The position numbers and the translations under genes were made by a program. A model generated the notes under the pieces. The model saw nothing but the letters and a program-made list of their open reading frames with translations, did not search any database and was not told the origin of the DNA. Shown here piece by piece: positions 8,052-15,845 of a stretch of 64,000 nt of DNA. Source of the stretch: Streptomyces tanashiensis (GTDB taxonomy: Bacteria > Actinomycetota > Actinomycetes > Streptomycetales > Streptomycetaceae); assembly GCF_014648895.1 (NCBI RefSeq), contig NZ_BMRZ01000005.1, positions 248,001 through 312,000 on the forward strand. Direction: 5' to 3'. Each line of letters opens with the position of its first letter. The stretch's first letter is position 1.

Positions 8052-8878
8052 GCGATGCCGCCGCCCTGCCGGGCCAGCCGCGCGGGCTCGTGGTCTCCGG
8101 GCCCGCGACCGAACGCGCCGTGAACGTCCTGGCGCCGAACCCGTCCGCGATGACCCTCGACGGCACCAACACCTGGCTGCTGTCCGAGCCGGGCTCCGGC
8201 CTCGCCGTCGTCGTCGACCCGGGCCCGCTCGACGACGGCCATCTCCGGCATGTGATCGACACCGCCGAGAAGCTCGGCAAGCGGATCGCGCTGACCCTGC
8301 TGACCCACGGCCACCCGGACCACGCGGAGGGCGCGGGCCGTTTCGCGGAGCTGACGGGGACGGCCGTGCGGGCCCTCGATCCGGCGCTGCGGCTCGGTGA
8401 CGAGGGGCTCGGCGCGGGGGACGTGGTGACCGTCGGCGGCCTGGAGCTGCGGGTCGTCCCGACGCCCGGGCACACCTCGGACTCGCTCTCCTTCCACCTG
8501 CCGGCCGACCGGGCGGTGCTGACGGGCGACACCATCCTGGGGCGCGGGACGACGATGGTCGCGCACCCGGACGGGCGGCTCGGGGACTACCTGGACTCGC
8601 TGCGGCGGCTGCGTTCGCTGACGGTCGACGACGGGGTGCACACGGTCCTGCCGGGGCACGGGCCGGTCCTGGAGGACGCGCAGGGGGCCGTGGAGTTCTA
8701 TCTCGCGCACCGGGCGAGCAGGCTCGCCCAGGTCGAGACGGCGGTCGAGGCCGGGTACCGGACGGCGGCGGAGGTCGTCGCCCACGTGTACGCGGACGTG
8801 GACCGCTCCCTGTGGCCGGCGGCGGAGCTGTCCGTACGGGCGCAGCTGGAGTACCTGAGGGAGCACGGCCTGGTCTAG
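8048..8878 (+). CDS. Metallo-beta-lactamase fold hydrolase
   Basis: This 276-aa protein has the full zinc site: THGHPDH with His87, His89, Asp91 and His92, a third-motif His in PTPGHTSDS, an Asp in TGDTILG and a later His in LPGHGPVLED. The C-terminal 60 residues form a winged-helix-like LACTB2 tail (EVVAHVYADV...QLEYLREHGLV). LACTB2-like proteins are often RNases or thioesterases rather than lactamases. There is no signal peptide. It is translationally coupled to the NUDIX gene and corresponds by context to Rv3677c next to crp. Confidence 0.88.
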   Translation: MSDAAALPGQPRGLVVSGPATERAVNVLAPNPSAMTLDGTNTWLLSEPGSGLAVVVDPGPLDDGHLRHVIDTAEKLGKRIALTLLTHGHPDHAEGAGRFAELTGTAVRALDPALRLGDEGLGAGDVVTVGGLELRVVPTPGHTSDSLSFHLPADRAVLTGDTILGRGTTMVAHPDGRLGDYLDSLRRLRSLTVDDGVHTVLPGHGPVLEDAQGAVEFYLAHRASRLAQVETAVEAGYRTAAEVVAHVYADVDRSLWPAAELSVRAQLEYLREHGLV

Positions 8879-8900
8879 GAGGTGTCCTGTCGATCAGACC

Positions 8901-8976
8901 GGGCTCGCGGCGGTCCGGGCCCCCGGCTCCCGGGATCCCGGGCTCGCGGCGGTCCGGGCTCCCCGGCTCCCGGGAT
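8901..8976. repeat. Noncoding 39-bp tandem duplication
   Basis: A GC-rich unit starting GGGCTCGCGGCGGTCCGGG and ending in CCCGGCTCCCGGGAT is present twice at a 39-bp period (from 8901 and 8940). It lies in the gap between the MBL and SPFH genes. Each copy contains CCCGGG palindromes and may fold; no coding frame is supported. Confidence 0.7.
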
Positions 8977-8985
8977 GTCCGGAGT

Positions 8986-9040
8986 GGGGGCCTCCGGGGC
9001 GGTCGTCACGATCCTGTCCCGAGGAGGCCCCCGGCCTTTT
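8986..9040 (+). terminator. Terminator of the NUDIX-MBL operon
   Basis: GGGGGCCTCC (8986-8995) pairs with GGAGGCCCCC (9023-9032) and the stem is followed by GGCCTTTT. The T run is unusual for this genome. The loop is long (27 nt). Confidence 0.6.
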
Positions 9041-9104
9041 GGCGTTCCTGACCCGTGTTTTACGCTCCGCTTACTTCTGGCCGTAGCTTTCGGGGGGAAC
9101 GCCC

Positions 9105-9989
9105 GTGTTCGTCATCGCCATCCTGCTGGTCATAGCCGCAGTGGTGCTCTTTTTCGTCGGCCGCGCCAATGACTCCACGGGGCTGAAGTTCGGCGCCCTG
9201 GGCGCGGTCCTGGCCGGTCTCTTCTCGCTCATCGTGAGCATGACGTACGTGATCAGCGCCTACGAGGTCGGCGTGCCGGTCGCCTTCGGCAAGGTCGGTT
9301 CGCCGATGACCTCGGGCATGCACGTGAAGTCGCCGTTCACGGACGTCACGACCTTCTCCACCCGCCCGGTGGACCTCAACCTCTCCGACAAGGACGTGGT
9401 CGAGGTCCGCTCCTCGCAGGGCGGCGTCATGTACGCCGAGGTCACCGTGAAGTGGTCCGTCGACCAGGCGAAGGCCGTCGAGCTGTACAAGCTCGCGGGC
9501 AGCGAGGACGCCATCCAGCAGCGCCTCGTCTACCCCGACAGCCGCGAGATCGTCCGTAACGTCTTCGCCCACTACACGAGCGAGCAGGGCTACGCCTCCG
9601 ACCGCGAGAAGATCAACGCCGAGATCGGCCGCCTGATCACGGAGCGCCTGGCCCCCCGCGGCATCGACGTGACCACGGTCAACCTGCGCAACGTGAAGCC
9701 CTCGGACTCCCTCCAGGCCCAGATCGACCGCAAGATCCAGCAGCAGCAGTCCACCGAGCGAGCCCTGGAGGCCTCCCGTACGGCGAAGGCCGAGTCCGAC
9801 CGCCGCCGGATCGAGGCGGAGGGCATCGCCCGCGCCAACAAGATCCTCAACGACTCGCTGACGGACAAGGTCCTGATGAACCAGTGCATCGACGCCTACA
9901 AGGAGGCCGCGGCGAAGAACCCGGTCTACGCGGTGCCCTGCGGGAACGCCGGCTCCGCCCCGGTGATCGTGGACGGCTCCAAGCGCTGA
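9105..9989 (+). CDS. SPFH/Band 7 (prohibitin-like) membrane protein
   Basis: This 294-aa protein has two N-terminal hydrophobic segments (about 1-18 and 29-50) and then an SPFH domain starting at SAYEVGVPVAFGKVG. It continues through RPVDLNLSDKDVVEVRSSQGG and NLRNVKPSDSLQAQI. A Gln/Arg/Glu-rich helix (QIDRKIQQQQSTERALEASR) should mediate oligomerisation. A C-terminal region with two cysteines (NQCIDAYKEAA, AVPCGNAGS) follows. SPFH proteins form membrane scaffolds and often control proteases or lipid domains; no partner NfeD or FtsH gene is nearby. The GTG start is preceded by GGGGGGAACG. Confidence 0.88.
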   Translation: MFVIAILLVIAAVVLFFVGRANDSTGLKFGALGAVLAGLFSLIVSMTYVISAYEVGVPVAFGKVGSPMTSGMHVKSPFTDVTTFSTRPVDLNLSDKDVVEVRSSQGGVMYAEVTVKWSVDQAKAVELYKLAGSEDAIQQRLVYPDSREIVRNVFAHYTSEQGYASDREKINAEIGRLITERLAPRGIDVTTVNLRNVKPSDSLQAQIDRKIQQQQSTERALEASRTAKAESDRRRIEAEGIARANKILNDSLTDKVLMNQCIDAYKEAAAKNPVYAVPCGNAGSAPVIVDGSKR

Positions 9990-10008
9990 CCGTCCCCCAG
10001 GACGCGAG

Positions 10009-10042
10009 AAGGCCGCCCCGGTCCTCGGACCGGGGCGGCCTT
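10009..10042. terminator. Bidirectional hairpin terminator between SPFH and crp
   Basis: A 16-bp perfect stem (10009-10024 with 10027-10042) contains CCGCCCCGGTCC and its complement and lies between convergent stops. The two-nucleotide gap implies that the top pair opens to form the loop. Confidence 0.85.
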
Positions 10043-10061
10043 TCCGTGTGTACGGGGGTGC

Positions 10062-10736
10062 TTACCGCGAGCGCTTCGCGAGGCGCTCCACGTCCAGCAG
10101 GATCACGGCGCGGGCCTCCAGGCGCAGCCAGCCGCGCTGGGCGAAGTCGGCGAGCGCCTTGTTGACCGTCTCGCGGGAGGCGCCGACCAGCTGGGCCAGC
10201 TCCTCCTGGGTGAGGTCGTGGACGACGTGGATGCCCTCCTCGGACTGCACGCCGAAGCGGCGCGACAGGTCGAGGAGCGCGCGGGCGACACGGCCCGGGA
10301 CGTCGGAGAAGACCAGGTCGGACATCTGGTCGTTGGTCTTGCGCAGCCGGCGGGCGACGGCGCGCAGCAGCGCGGTGGCCACCTCGGGGCGGGCGTTCAG
10401 CCAGGGCTGGAGGTCGCCGTGGCCGAGGCCGAGCAGCTTGACCTCGGTCAGCGCGGTCGCGGTGGCGGTGCGCGGGCCCGGGTCGAAGAGGGACAGCTCG
10501 CCGATGAGCTCGCCGGGGCCGAGGACGGCCAGCATGTTCTCGCGGCCGTCGGGGGACGTGCGGTGCAGCTTCACCTTGCCCTCGGTCACCACGTACAGGC
10601 GGTCGCCGGGGTCGCCCTCGTGGAAGAGCGCGTCACCACGGGCGAGCGTCGCCTCACTCATCGAGGCGCGCAGCTCGGCTGCCTGCTCGTCATCGAGCGC
10701 CGCGAAGAGCGGGGCGCGCCGCAGAACGTCGTCCAC
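10062..10736 (-). CDS. crp: Cyclic AMP receptor protein Crp
   Basis: This 224-aa Crp/Fnr regulator has an N-terminal cyclic-nucleotide domain (LFHEGDPGDRLYVVTEGKVK, then GELIGELSLFDPGPRTATATA forming the cAMP pocket). A long dimer helix precedes a C-terminal winged helix with LTQEELAQLVGASRETVNKA. It matches Streptomyces Crp closely. Crp controls germination, growth and secondary metabolism there. The frame is open to 10811, but the GTG at 10736 has AGGAGAG 7 nt upstream and gives the family length. A GTG-N8-CAC site lies 66 nt upstream. It is divergent from nth, as in mycobacteria (Rv3676/Rv3674c). Confidence 0.95.
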   Translation of the reverse strand: MDDVLRRAPLFAALDDEQAAELRASMSEATLARGDALFHEGDPGDRLYVVTEGKVKLHRTSPDGRENMLAVLGPGELIGELSLFDPGPRTATATALTEVKLLGLGHGDLQPWLNARPEVATALLRAVARRLRKTNDQMSDLVFSDVPGRVARALLDLSRRFGVQSEEGIHVVHDLTQEELAQLVGASRETVNKALADFAQRGWLRLEARAVILLDVERLAKRSR

Positions 10737-10801
10737 GAGTTCTCTCCTACTGTCGACCTGCTCAAAGGACCTGGGTCCCATGATGCCGGACGCACAAAAC
10801 A

Positions 10802-10815
10802 GTGCGATCAATCAC
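10802..10815. promoter_or_regulatory. Possible Crp binding site upstream of crp
   Basis: GTG-CGATCAAT-CAC matches the GTG-N8-CAC spacing of Crp operators and lies in the crp-nth divergent region, 66 nt before the crp start and 107 nt before nth. A flanking CGCAC/GTGCG inverted repeat (10791-10806) overlaps its left half. Confidence 0.45.
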
Positions 10816-10909
10816 AACAAGTTTGACGCACCGAGCCGCCGGTCCGTACGCCAGGGGCCCGATTGGGCTCCGATCGGCCACGCCCGGGGCGGATGTCGGT
10901 GGCGGCGCC

Positions 10910-10921
10910 TAGGCTGGCCGG
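10910..10921 (+). promoter_or_regulatory. Leaderless promoter of nth
   Basis: TAGGCT (10910-10915) ends 6 nt before the GTG at 10922. No ribosome-binding site is present. Confidence 0.6.
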
Positions 10922-11953
10922 GTGTCCAACTCGCCGGTGAGAGCGCAGGCCAAGGGGGCTGAAAGAGTGTCGGCCGAAGGTAATTCCGCTGTGGGCGAAC
11001 ACGGCGTGTCGAAACAGGCAAAGGGTGCAAAAGGGAAGCCTGTGAAGCCCGCCGCGCCCGCCGGTCCCTCGAAGTCCGCGGCCACCGCCAAGCCCGCGAA
11101 AGCCGCGGCCACCGCCAAGCCGGCGAAAGCCGCCGCGCCCGCCAAGCCGGCGAAGAAGTCCGCCGCGCCCGCCAAGCCCGCCAAGCCCGAGTCGCGGCTC
11201 GCGATGGTCCGCCGGGCGCGCCGGATCAACCGCGAACTGGCCGAGGTCTACCCGTACGCCCATCCGGAGCTCGACTTCCGCAACCCCTTCGAGCTGCTCG
11301 TCGCCACGGTCCTCTCGGCCCAGACCACCGACCTGCGGGTCAACCAGACCACCCCCGCCCTCTTCGCGAAGTACCCCACGCCCGAGGACCTCGCCGCAGC
11401 CGTGCCCGAGGAGGTCGAGGAGCTGATCCGGCCGACCGGCTTCTTCCGCGCCAAGACCAAGTCGATCATGGGCCTCGCCACCGCCCTCAGGGACGACTTC
11501 GGCGGAGAGGTCCCCGGCCGCCTGGAGGACCTCGTCAAGCTCCCCGGCGTCGGCCGCAAGACCGCCTTCGTCGTCCTCGGCAACGCCTTCGGGGTCCCCG
11601 GCATCACCGTCGACACCCACTTCATGCGCCTCGCCCGGCGCTGGCGGTGGACCGAGTCCGACGACCCGGTGAAGATCGAGGCCGAGGTCGCCGCGATCTT
11701 CCCGAAGAGCGAGTGGACGATGCTCTCGCACCGGGTGATCTTCCACGGCCGCCGCATCTGCCACGCCCGCAAGCCTGCCTGCGGCGCCTGCCCGATCACC
11801 CACCTCTGCCCCTCGTACGGCGAGGGCGAGACCGATCCCGAGAAGGCGAGGAAGCTGCTCAAGTACGAGATGGGCGGCCTCCCCGGCCAGCGGCTGAACC
11901 CGCCGCCCGGCTACCCCGGCCGCCCCGCGCCGCCCCTCGGCGGCTCCGCCTGA
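10922..11953 (+). CDS. nth: Endonuclease III (DNA glycosylase/AP lyase)
   Basis: This 343-aa base-excision repair enzyme removes oxidised pyrimidines and cleaves abasic sites. The HhH-GPD fold has LPGVGRKTAFVVLG with the catalytic lysine and VDTHFMRLARR with the catalytic aspartate. It ends in a [4Fe-4S] loop, CHARKPACGACPITHLC (C-X6-C-X2-C-X5-C). An extra N-terminal region of about 90 residues is built from Ala/Lys/Pro repeats (AAATAKPAKA types), resembling a histone-like DNA-binding tail. E. coli Nth is 211 aa. The GTG start at 10922 is leaderless by its TAGGCT spacing; starting further inside would remove the basic tail, so its exact extent is less certain. Confidence 0.93.
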   Translation: MSNSPVRAQAKGAERVSAEGNSAVGEHGVSKQAKGAKGKPVKPAAPAGPSKSAATAKPAKAAATAKPAKAAAPAKPAKKSAAPAKPAKPESRLAMVRRARRINRELAEVYPYAHPELDFRNPFELLVATVLSAQTTDLRVNQTTPALFAKYPTPEDLAAAVPEEVEELIRPTGFFRAKTKSIMGLATALRDDFGGEVPGRLEDLVKLPGVGRKTAFVVLGNAFGVPGITVDTHFMRLARRWRWTESDDPVKIEAEVAAIFPKSEWTMLSHRVIFHGRRICHARKPACGACPITHLCPSYGEGETDPEKARKLLKYEMGGLPGQRLNPPPGYPGRPAPPLGGSA

Positions 11954-12035
11954 ACCCCGTCCGGGGAGCCCGGCGGGGGGCGCCCACCGGGAACGAACAC
12001 GTCCATCGATCGCGTTGTGAACCACGGGGGTGCCT

Positions 12036-12740
12036 ATGACGCGCACTGACGAAGAGATCCACGGCCCCGGCACGGGCCGCCTGCTCAGCCGGGACGGGCT
12101 GCCGGACTGGCTCGGCCCCGTCGACCGGGCCGCGCGCACGATCCGGCCCGAGCAGCTGAGCCGCTTCCTGCCGCCCGAGAGCGGCGCCGGACGCCAGTCC
12201 GCCGTCCTCGTCCTCTTCGGCGAGGGCGAGCGCGGACCCGAGCTGCTCCTGATGGAGCGGTCCGGCAGCCTCCGCTCGCACGCGGGACAGCCCTCCTTCC
12301 CCGGCGGCGCCCTCGACCCCGAGGACGGCGACCCGGCGGACGGCGGGCTGCTGCGCGCCGCCCTGCGCGAGGCCCAGGAGGAGACCGGCCTCGACCCGCG
12401 GGGCGTCCAGGTCTTCGGCGTCCTGCCCCGGCTCTACATCCCCGTCAGCGGCTTCGTCGTCACCCCCGTCCTCGGCTGGTGGCGCACCCCCAGCCCGGTC
12501 GGCGTCGTCGATCCCGGCGAGACCGCCCGCGTCTTCACCGTCCCCGTGGCGGATCTCACGGATCCCGAGAACCGCGCGACCACCGTCCACCCGAGCGGCC
12601 ACCAGGGCCCCGCGTTCCTCGTCGCATCCGCTCTGGTCTGGGGTTTTACGGCCGGAGTCATCGACCGGCTGCTCCACTTCTCGGGCTGGGAGCGACCCTG
12701 GGACCGGTCCAAGCAGGTCCCGCTCGACTGGCGCTCATGA
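12036..12740 (+). CDS. CoA pyrophosphatase-type NUDIX hydrolase
   Basis: This 234-aa hydrolase has the CoA-diphosphatase signature LLLMERSGSLRSHAGQPSFPGG just before the Nudix box, which reads GGALDPEDGDPADGGLLRAALREAQEETGL with a short insertion. Such enzymes split CoA into 3'-phosphoadenosine phosphate and phosphopantetheine and may clear oxidised CoA. The ATG at 12036 is chosen over a GTG at 12030 because ACGGGGG is well spaced from it. Gene order nth, NUDIX, serine protease matches Rv3674c-Rv3671c, although the thioredoxin-like gene found there in mycobacteria is missing. Confidence 0.88.
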   Translation: MTRTDEEIHGPGTGRLLSRDGLPDWLGPVDRAARTIRPEQLSRFLPPESGAGRQSAVLVLFGEGERGPELLLMERSGSLRSHAGQPSFPGGALDPEDGDPADGGLLRAALREAQEETGLDPRGVQVFGVLPRLYIPVSGFVVTPVLGWWRTPSPVGVVDPGETARVFTVPVADLTDPENRATTVHPSGHQGPAFLVASALVWGFTAGVIDRLLHFSGWERPWDRSKQVPLDWRS

Positions 12741-12806
12741 CAGGCTGGCCCCCGGGCGCGCCGGCCTTCGGGCCGGCTGACCCCGGGCGACCGGAAACGA
12801 ATCTGC

Positions 12807-12819
12807 GAGGCTACTGACG
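12807..12819 (+). promoter_or_regulatory. Possible leaderless promoter of the MarP-like gene
   Basis: GAGGCT (12807-12812) ends 7 nt before the GTG at 12820 and there is no Shine-Dalgarno. The first base departs from the TANNNT consensus. Confidence 0.35.
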
Positions 12820-14019
12820 GTGAACGTGCTGGACATCCTGTTGCTGCTCGCCGCCGTGTGGTTCGCGATCATCGGTTACCGCCAGGGTTTCGTGGTCGGC
12901 ATCCTCTCGGTGATCGGCTTCCTCGGCGGCGGTCTCGTCGCCGTCCTGCTGCTCCCCATCCTCTGGGACCAGCTGACCGACAACAGCGAGGTCTCGACCA
13001 CGGCCACCGTCGTCTTCGTGATGGTGGTCATCGTCTGCGCCTCCGTCGGCCAGGCCTTCACCACCCACCTCGGCAACAGGCTGCGCCGCCACATCACCTG
13101 GTCGCCGGCCCGCGCCCTGGACGCCACCGGCGGCGCCCTCGTCAACGTCGTCGCGATGCTGCTCGTCGCCTGGCTGATCGGCTCGGCCCTCGCCCGTACC
13201 TCGCTGCCCACCCTGGGCAAGGAGGTGCGGAACTCCAAGGTGCTGCTCGGCGTCGAGCAGGTGATGCCGGATCAGGCCTCCGGCTGGTTCGACGACTTCA
13301 GCTCCACCCTGGCCCGCAGCGGCTTCCCCCAGGTCTTCAGCCCCTTCGCGAACGAGCCGATCACCCCGGTCACCCCGCCCGACCCGGCGCTCGCCGACAG
13401 CCCGGTCGCCGCCCGCGCGCAGCGCTCCATCGTGAAGGTCGTCGGCACCGCGCAGAGCTGCGGCAAGGTCCTCGAAGGCACCGGCTTCGTCTTCGCCGAC
13501 CGCCGCATCATGACCAACGCCCACGTCGTCGGCGGCGTCGACGAACCGACCGTCCAGATAGGCGGCGAGGGCAAGCTCTACGACGCCAAGGTCGTCCTCT
13601 ACGACTGGCGGCGCGACATCGCCGTCCTGGACGTGCCGGACCTCAGGGCGACGCCGCTGGCCTTCACCGACGAGGACGCCCGCAGCGGCGACGACGCGAT
13701 CGTCGCCGGATTCCCCGAGAACGGCTCGTACGACGTGCGCTCCGCCCGCGTGCGGGGCCGCATCAGCGCCAAGGGCCCCGACATCTACCACCGCGACGAG
13801 GTGCGCAGGGACGTCTACTCGCTGTACGCGACGGTCCGCCAGGGCAACTCCGGCGGTCCGCTCCTCACCGAGGACGGCGAGGTGTACGGCGTGATCTTCG
13901 CCCGCTCCCTCGACGACGCGAACACCGGATACGCCCTGACGGTCGACGAGATCCGCGAGGACATCGAGCGCGGCCGGACCGCCGACCAGCAGGTCGACAC
14001 CCAGGCCTGCGCCCTCTGA
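12820..14019 (+). CDS. MarP-like membrane serine protease (CvpA-trypsin architecture)
   Basis: This 399-aa protease has four predicted membrane helices in the first 125 residues (CvpA/colicin V-like). A linker leads to an extracytoplasmic trypsin-fold domain with His235 (MTNAHVVGG), Asp266 (RRDIAVLDV) and Ser344 (RQGNSGGPL). These positions are nearly the same as in M. tuberculosis MarP (Rv3671c), which supports acid and oxidative stress resistance. Cysteines in AQSCGKV and near the C-terminus (TQACAL) could form a disulfide. It follows the CoA NUDIX gene after 79 nt with its own GTG start. Confidence 0.92.
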   Translation: MNVLDILLLLAAVWFAIIGYRQGFVVGILSVIGFLGGGLVAVLLLPILWDQLTDNSEVSTTATVVFVMVVIVCASVGQAFTTHLGNRLRRHITWSPARALDATGGALVNVVAMLLVAWLIGSALARTSLPTLGKEVRNSKVLLGVEQVMPDQASGWFDDFSSTLARSGFPQVFSPFANEPITPVTPPDPALADSPVAARAQRSIVKVVGTAQSCGKVLEGTGFVFADRRIMTNAHVVGGVDEPTVQIGGEGKLYDAKVVLYDWRRDIAVLDVPDLRATPLAFTDEDARSGDDAIVAGFPENGSYDVRSARVRGRISAKGPDIYHRDEVRRDVYSLYATVRQGNSGGPLLTEDGEVYGVIFARSLDDANTGYALTVDEIREDIERGRTADQQVDTQACAL

Positions 14020-14354
14020 GCCCCGCCCTACGGGGTGTCTCTGGGGTGCCGGAGCCGGGCCGAGACCCAGCGGGCCCGGCGGCGCAGGATGCGCGAGATC
14101 CCCACCCCTTGCACCGCGTGGCCCTGGTCCGGCGGGCCACCCCTCTCGCGGGAGCCCGGCCCCGTGGCCGAGCGGCGGTCGCGTGCTGTCGTGTCACCGT
14201 AGTCGTGCGTCCAGCCCATACCTCGACGTCTGCCCGGGGGCCAAGGTCGGTAACCGCCCCGGGGCCCGCCAATTGGAGTATGCGCGAGGCACATGGCCGT
14301 TCGACGGACGCCTGTGCGCCGCCGCCTCCGTGACGGAGGCTCAGGAGTCCCCGC
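14020..14354. other. Convergent gap with a short terminator hairpin
   Basis: No gene is supported in these 335 nt between the convergent protease and hydrolase genes; candidate frames lack normal codon bias. A 7-bp GCCTCCG/CGGAGGC stem with a TGA loop (14324-14340) lies 14 nt beyond the hydrolase stop and is its likely terminator. Confidence 0.6.
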
Positions 14355-15290
14355 TCAGCGGTCGGGCTCGGGGTCCTTCAGCCAGTTGACGAGCTCCGTG
14401 GTGAAGGCCACCGGGTCCTCCTCGTGCGGGAAGTGCCCGAGGCCGTCGAAGAGCCGCCAGCGGTACGGAGCCTCCACGTACTCGCCGGATCCCGCGGCGC
14501 TGCGGGTCCGCATCACCGGGTCCAGGGAGCCGTGCAGATGGAGCGTCGGCACCCGGACCGGCCGCTTCATGCGCCGGTTGAACTGGATGCCGTCCGGGCG
14601 GGCCAGCGACCGCACCATCCAGCGGTACGGCTCGATCGAGCAGTGCGCCGTCGACGGGACGCACATCGCCCGCCGGTACACGTCGAGGGACTCCTCGTCG
14701 ACCGGCTTCGGACCCGACCAGTCCCGGATCAGCTCGCCCACCAGCGCCCCGTCGTCCGCGACGAGCTGACGCTCCGGGATCCACGGCCGCTGGAAGCCCC
14801 ACACGTGCGAGCCGGCCCGCGACTGCGCGAAGTCGGAGAGCATCGCCGAGCGCCAGCGGCGCGGGTGCGGCATCGAGGAGACCACGAGCCGGCGCACCAG
14901 CTTCGGCCGCATGACGGCGGCCGTCCAGGCGAGGTAGCCGCCCAGGTCGTGCCCGACGAGCGCCGCGTCCGGCTCGCCCAGGGAACGGACGACCCCGGTG
15001 ATGTCGAGGGCCAGGTTGGCGGGGTCGTAACCACGCGGTGTGCGGTCGCTGCCGCCCACCCCGCGCAGGTCCATCGCGACCGCCCGGAACCCGGCCTCGG
15101 CCAGGGCGGGCAGCTGGTGGCGCCAGGTCCACCAGAACTGCGGAAAGCCGTGCAGGAGCAGCACCAGCGGGCCGTCGCCCATCTCGGCGATGTGGAAGCG
15201 GGCGCCGTTGGCGGCGACGTCGCGGTGGGTCCACGGCCCGTCGAGGCGTACGGGCCCGCCGTTGCCGCTGCTGCTCTCGGGGAGGGTCAT
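14355..15290 (-). CDS. Epoxide hydrolase-like alpha/beta hydrolase
   Basis: This 311-aa alpha/beta hydrolase has the HGFPQFWWTWRHQLP oxyanion/cap motif, VAMDLRGVGGSDRTP, the nucleophile Asp in LVGHDLGGYLAW and a late LFDGLGHFPHEEDP histidine. An Asp nucleophile indicates an epoxide hydrolase (EphE-like) or haloalkane dehalogenase rather than an esterase. No signal peptide is visible. The ATG at 15290 overlaps the stop of the holin-like gene (ATGA), so it is the second gene of a coupled pair, equivalent to Rv3669-Rv3670 in mycobacteria. Confidence 0.87.
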   Translation of the reverse strand: MTLPESSSGNGGPVRLDGPWTHRDVAANGARFHIAEMGDGPLVLLLHGFPQFWWTWRHQLPALAEAGFRAVAMDLRGVGGSDRTPRGYDPANLALDITGVVRSLGEPDAALVGHDLGGYLAWTAAVMRPKLVRRLVVSSMPHPRRWRSAMLSDFAQSRAGSHVWGFQRPWIPERQLVADDGALVGELIRDWSGPKPVDEESLDVYRRAMCVPSTAHCSIEPYRWMVRSLARPDGIQFNRRMKRPVRVPTLHLHGSLDPVMRTRSAAGSGEYVEAPYRWRLFDGLGHFPHEEDPVAFTTELVNWLKDPEPDR

Positions 15291-15772
15291 ACGGACGAGC
15301 GTGCCACAGCGGAGGCCTTGTCCAGCGCCGGACGCTGCTCCGGACGGGGGTGCGGCTTCGCGTTCTGCATGATCGCCGCCGTCTGCTTGGCGGAGGCGAT
15401 GGACCTCTCCGGCGGCTTCACCTTCTTGAACTTGGAGTACGCGATCAGCCCGAGGAGGGTCGCGAGCAGCACGTTGAAGGCGAAGGACAGCAGGAAGCAC
15501 CAGACGAGGTTCCAGCCCCCGTTGCCGTTGTGCCCGCCGGTCCAGGTGTTGATGGCGTACGCGAGCGCGAAGCTCAGCATCGGCAGCGAGAACAGCAGCA
15601 CCACAAGGGCGCCGATTCCCATGATGCTGCCGAACGCACCGCGCTTGACGTCCTGTCGCAGTTCGGCCTTGGCCAGGGCGATCTCGTCGTGCACCAGCGC
15701 GGACATCTCGGCGGTCGCCGAGGCGACCAGCTGGCCGAGGCTGCGCTCGGTTCCGTCGAACGGGTCGCTCAT
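15287..15772 (-). CDS. Phage holin superfamily membrane protein
   Basis: This 161-aa protein has the DUF1469-type start LGQLVASATAEMSALVHDEIALAKAEL (an amphipathic helix). Two hydrophobic segments follow (about 48-75 and 88-115) and then a positively charged tail. The holin family label reflects topology only; in actinobacteria these proteins are widespread and not tied to phage lysis. The ATG at 15772 has GAGGGAG upstream, so it is translated from a conventional leader. It is the first gene of the pair with the epoxide hydrolase. Confidence 0.82.
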   Translation of the reverse strand: MSDPFDGTERSLGQLVASATAEMSALVHDEIALAKAELRQDVKRGAFGSIMGIGALVVLLFSLPMLSFALAYAINTWTGGHNGNGGWNLVWCFLLSFAFNVLLATLLGLIAYSKFKKVKPPERSIASAKQTAAIMQNAKPHPRPEQRPALDKASAVARSSV

Positions 15773-15845
15773 CGCTGCTCCCTCTTCTCTTCTGCGGTCC
15801 GAGGCCTCTTCTACGGTGCGAGCCTCTTCCACGGTCCGAATCAGA

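Noticed and set aside
8048..8878. Beta-lactam resistance enzyme
   Set aside because: No signal peptide and a LACTB2-like tail; it is a cytoplasmic MBL-fold hydrolase.
14183..14389. 68-aa forward frame in the convergent gap
   Set aside because: No ribosome-binding site, no normal third-base bias and it overlaps the terminator and the end of the hydrolase gene.
15287..15772. Prophage remnant suggested by the holin-family name
   Set aside because: No phage genes are adjacent; the gene is coupled to a hydrolase as in mycobacteria, and the family label is topological.
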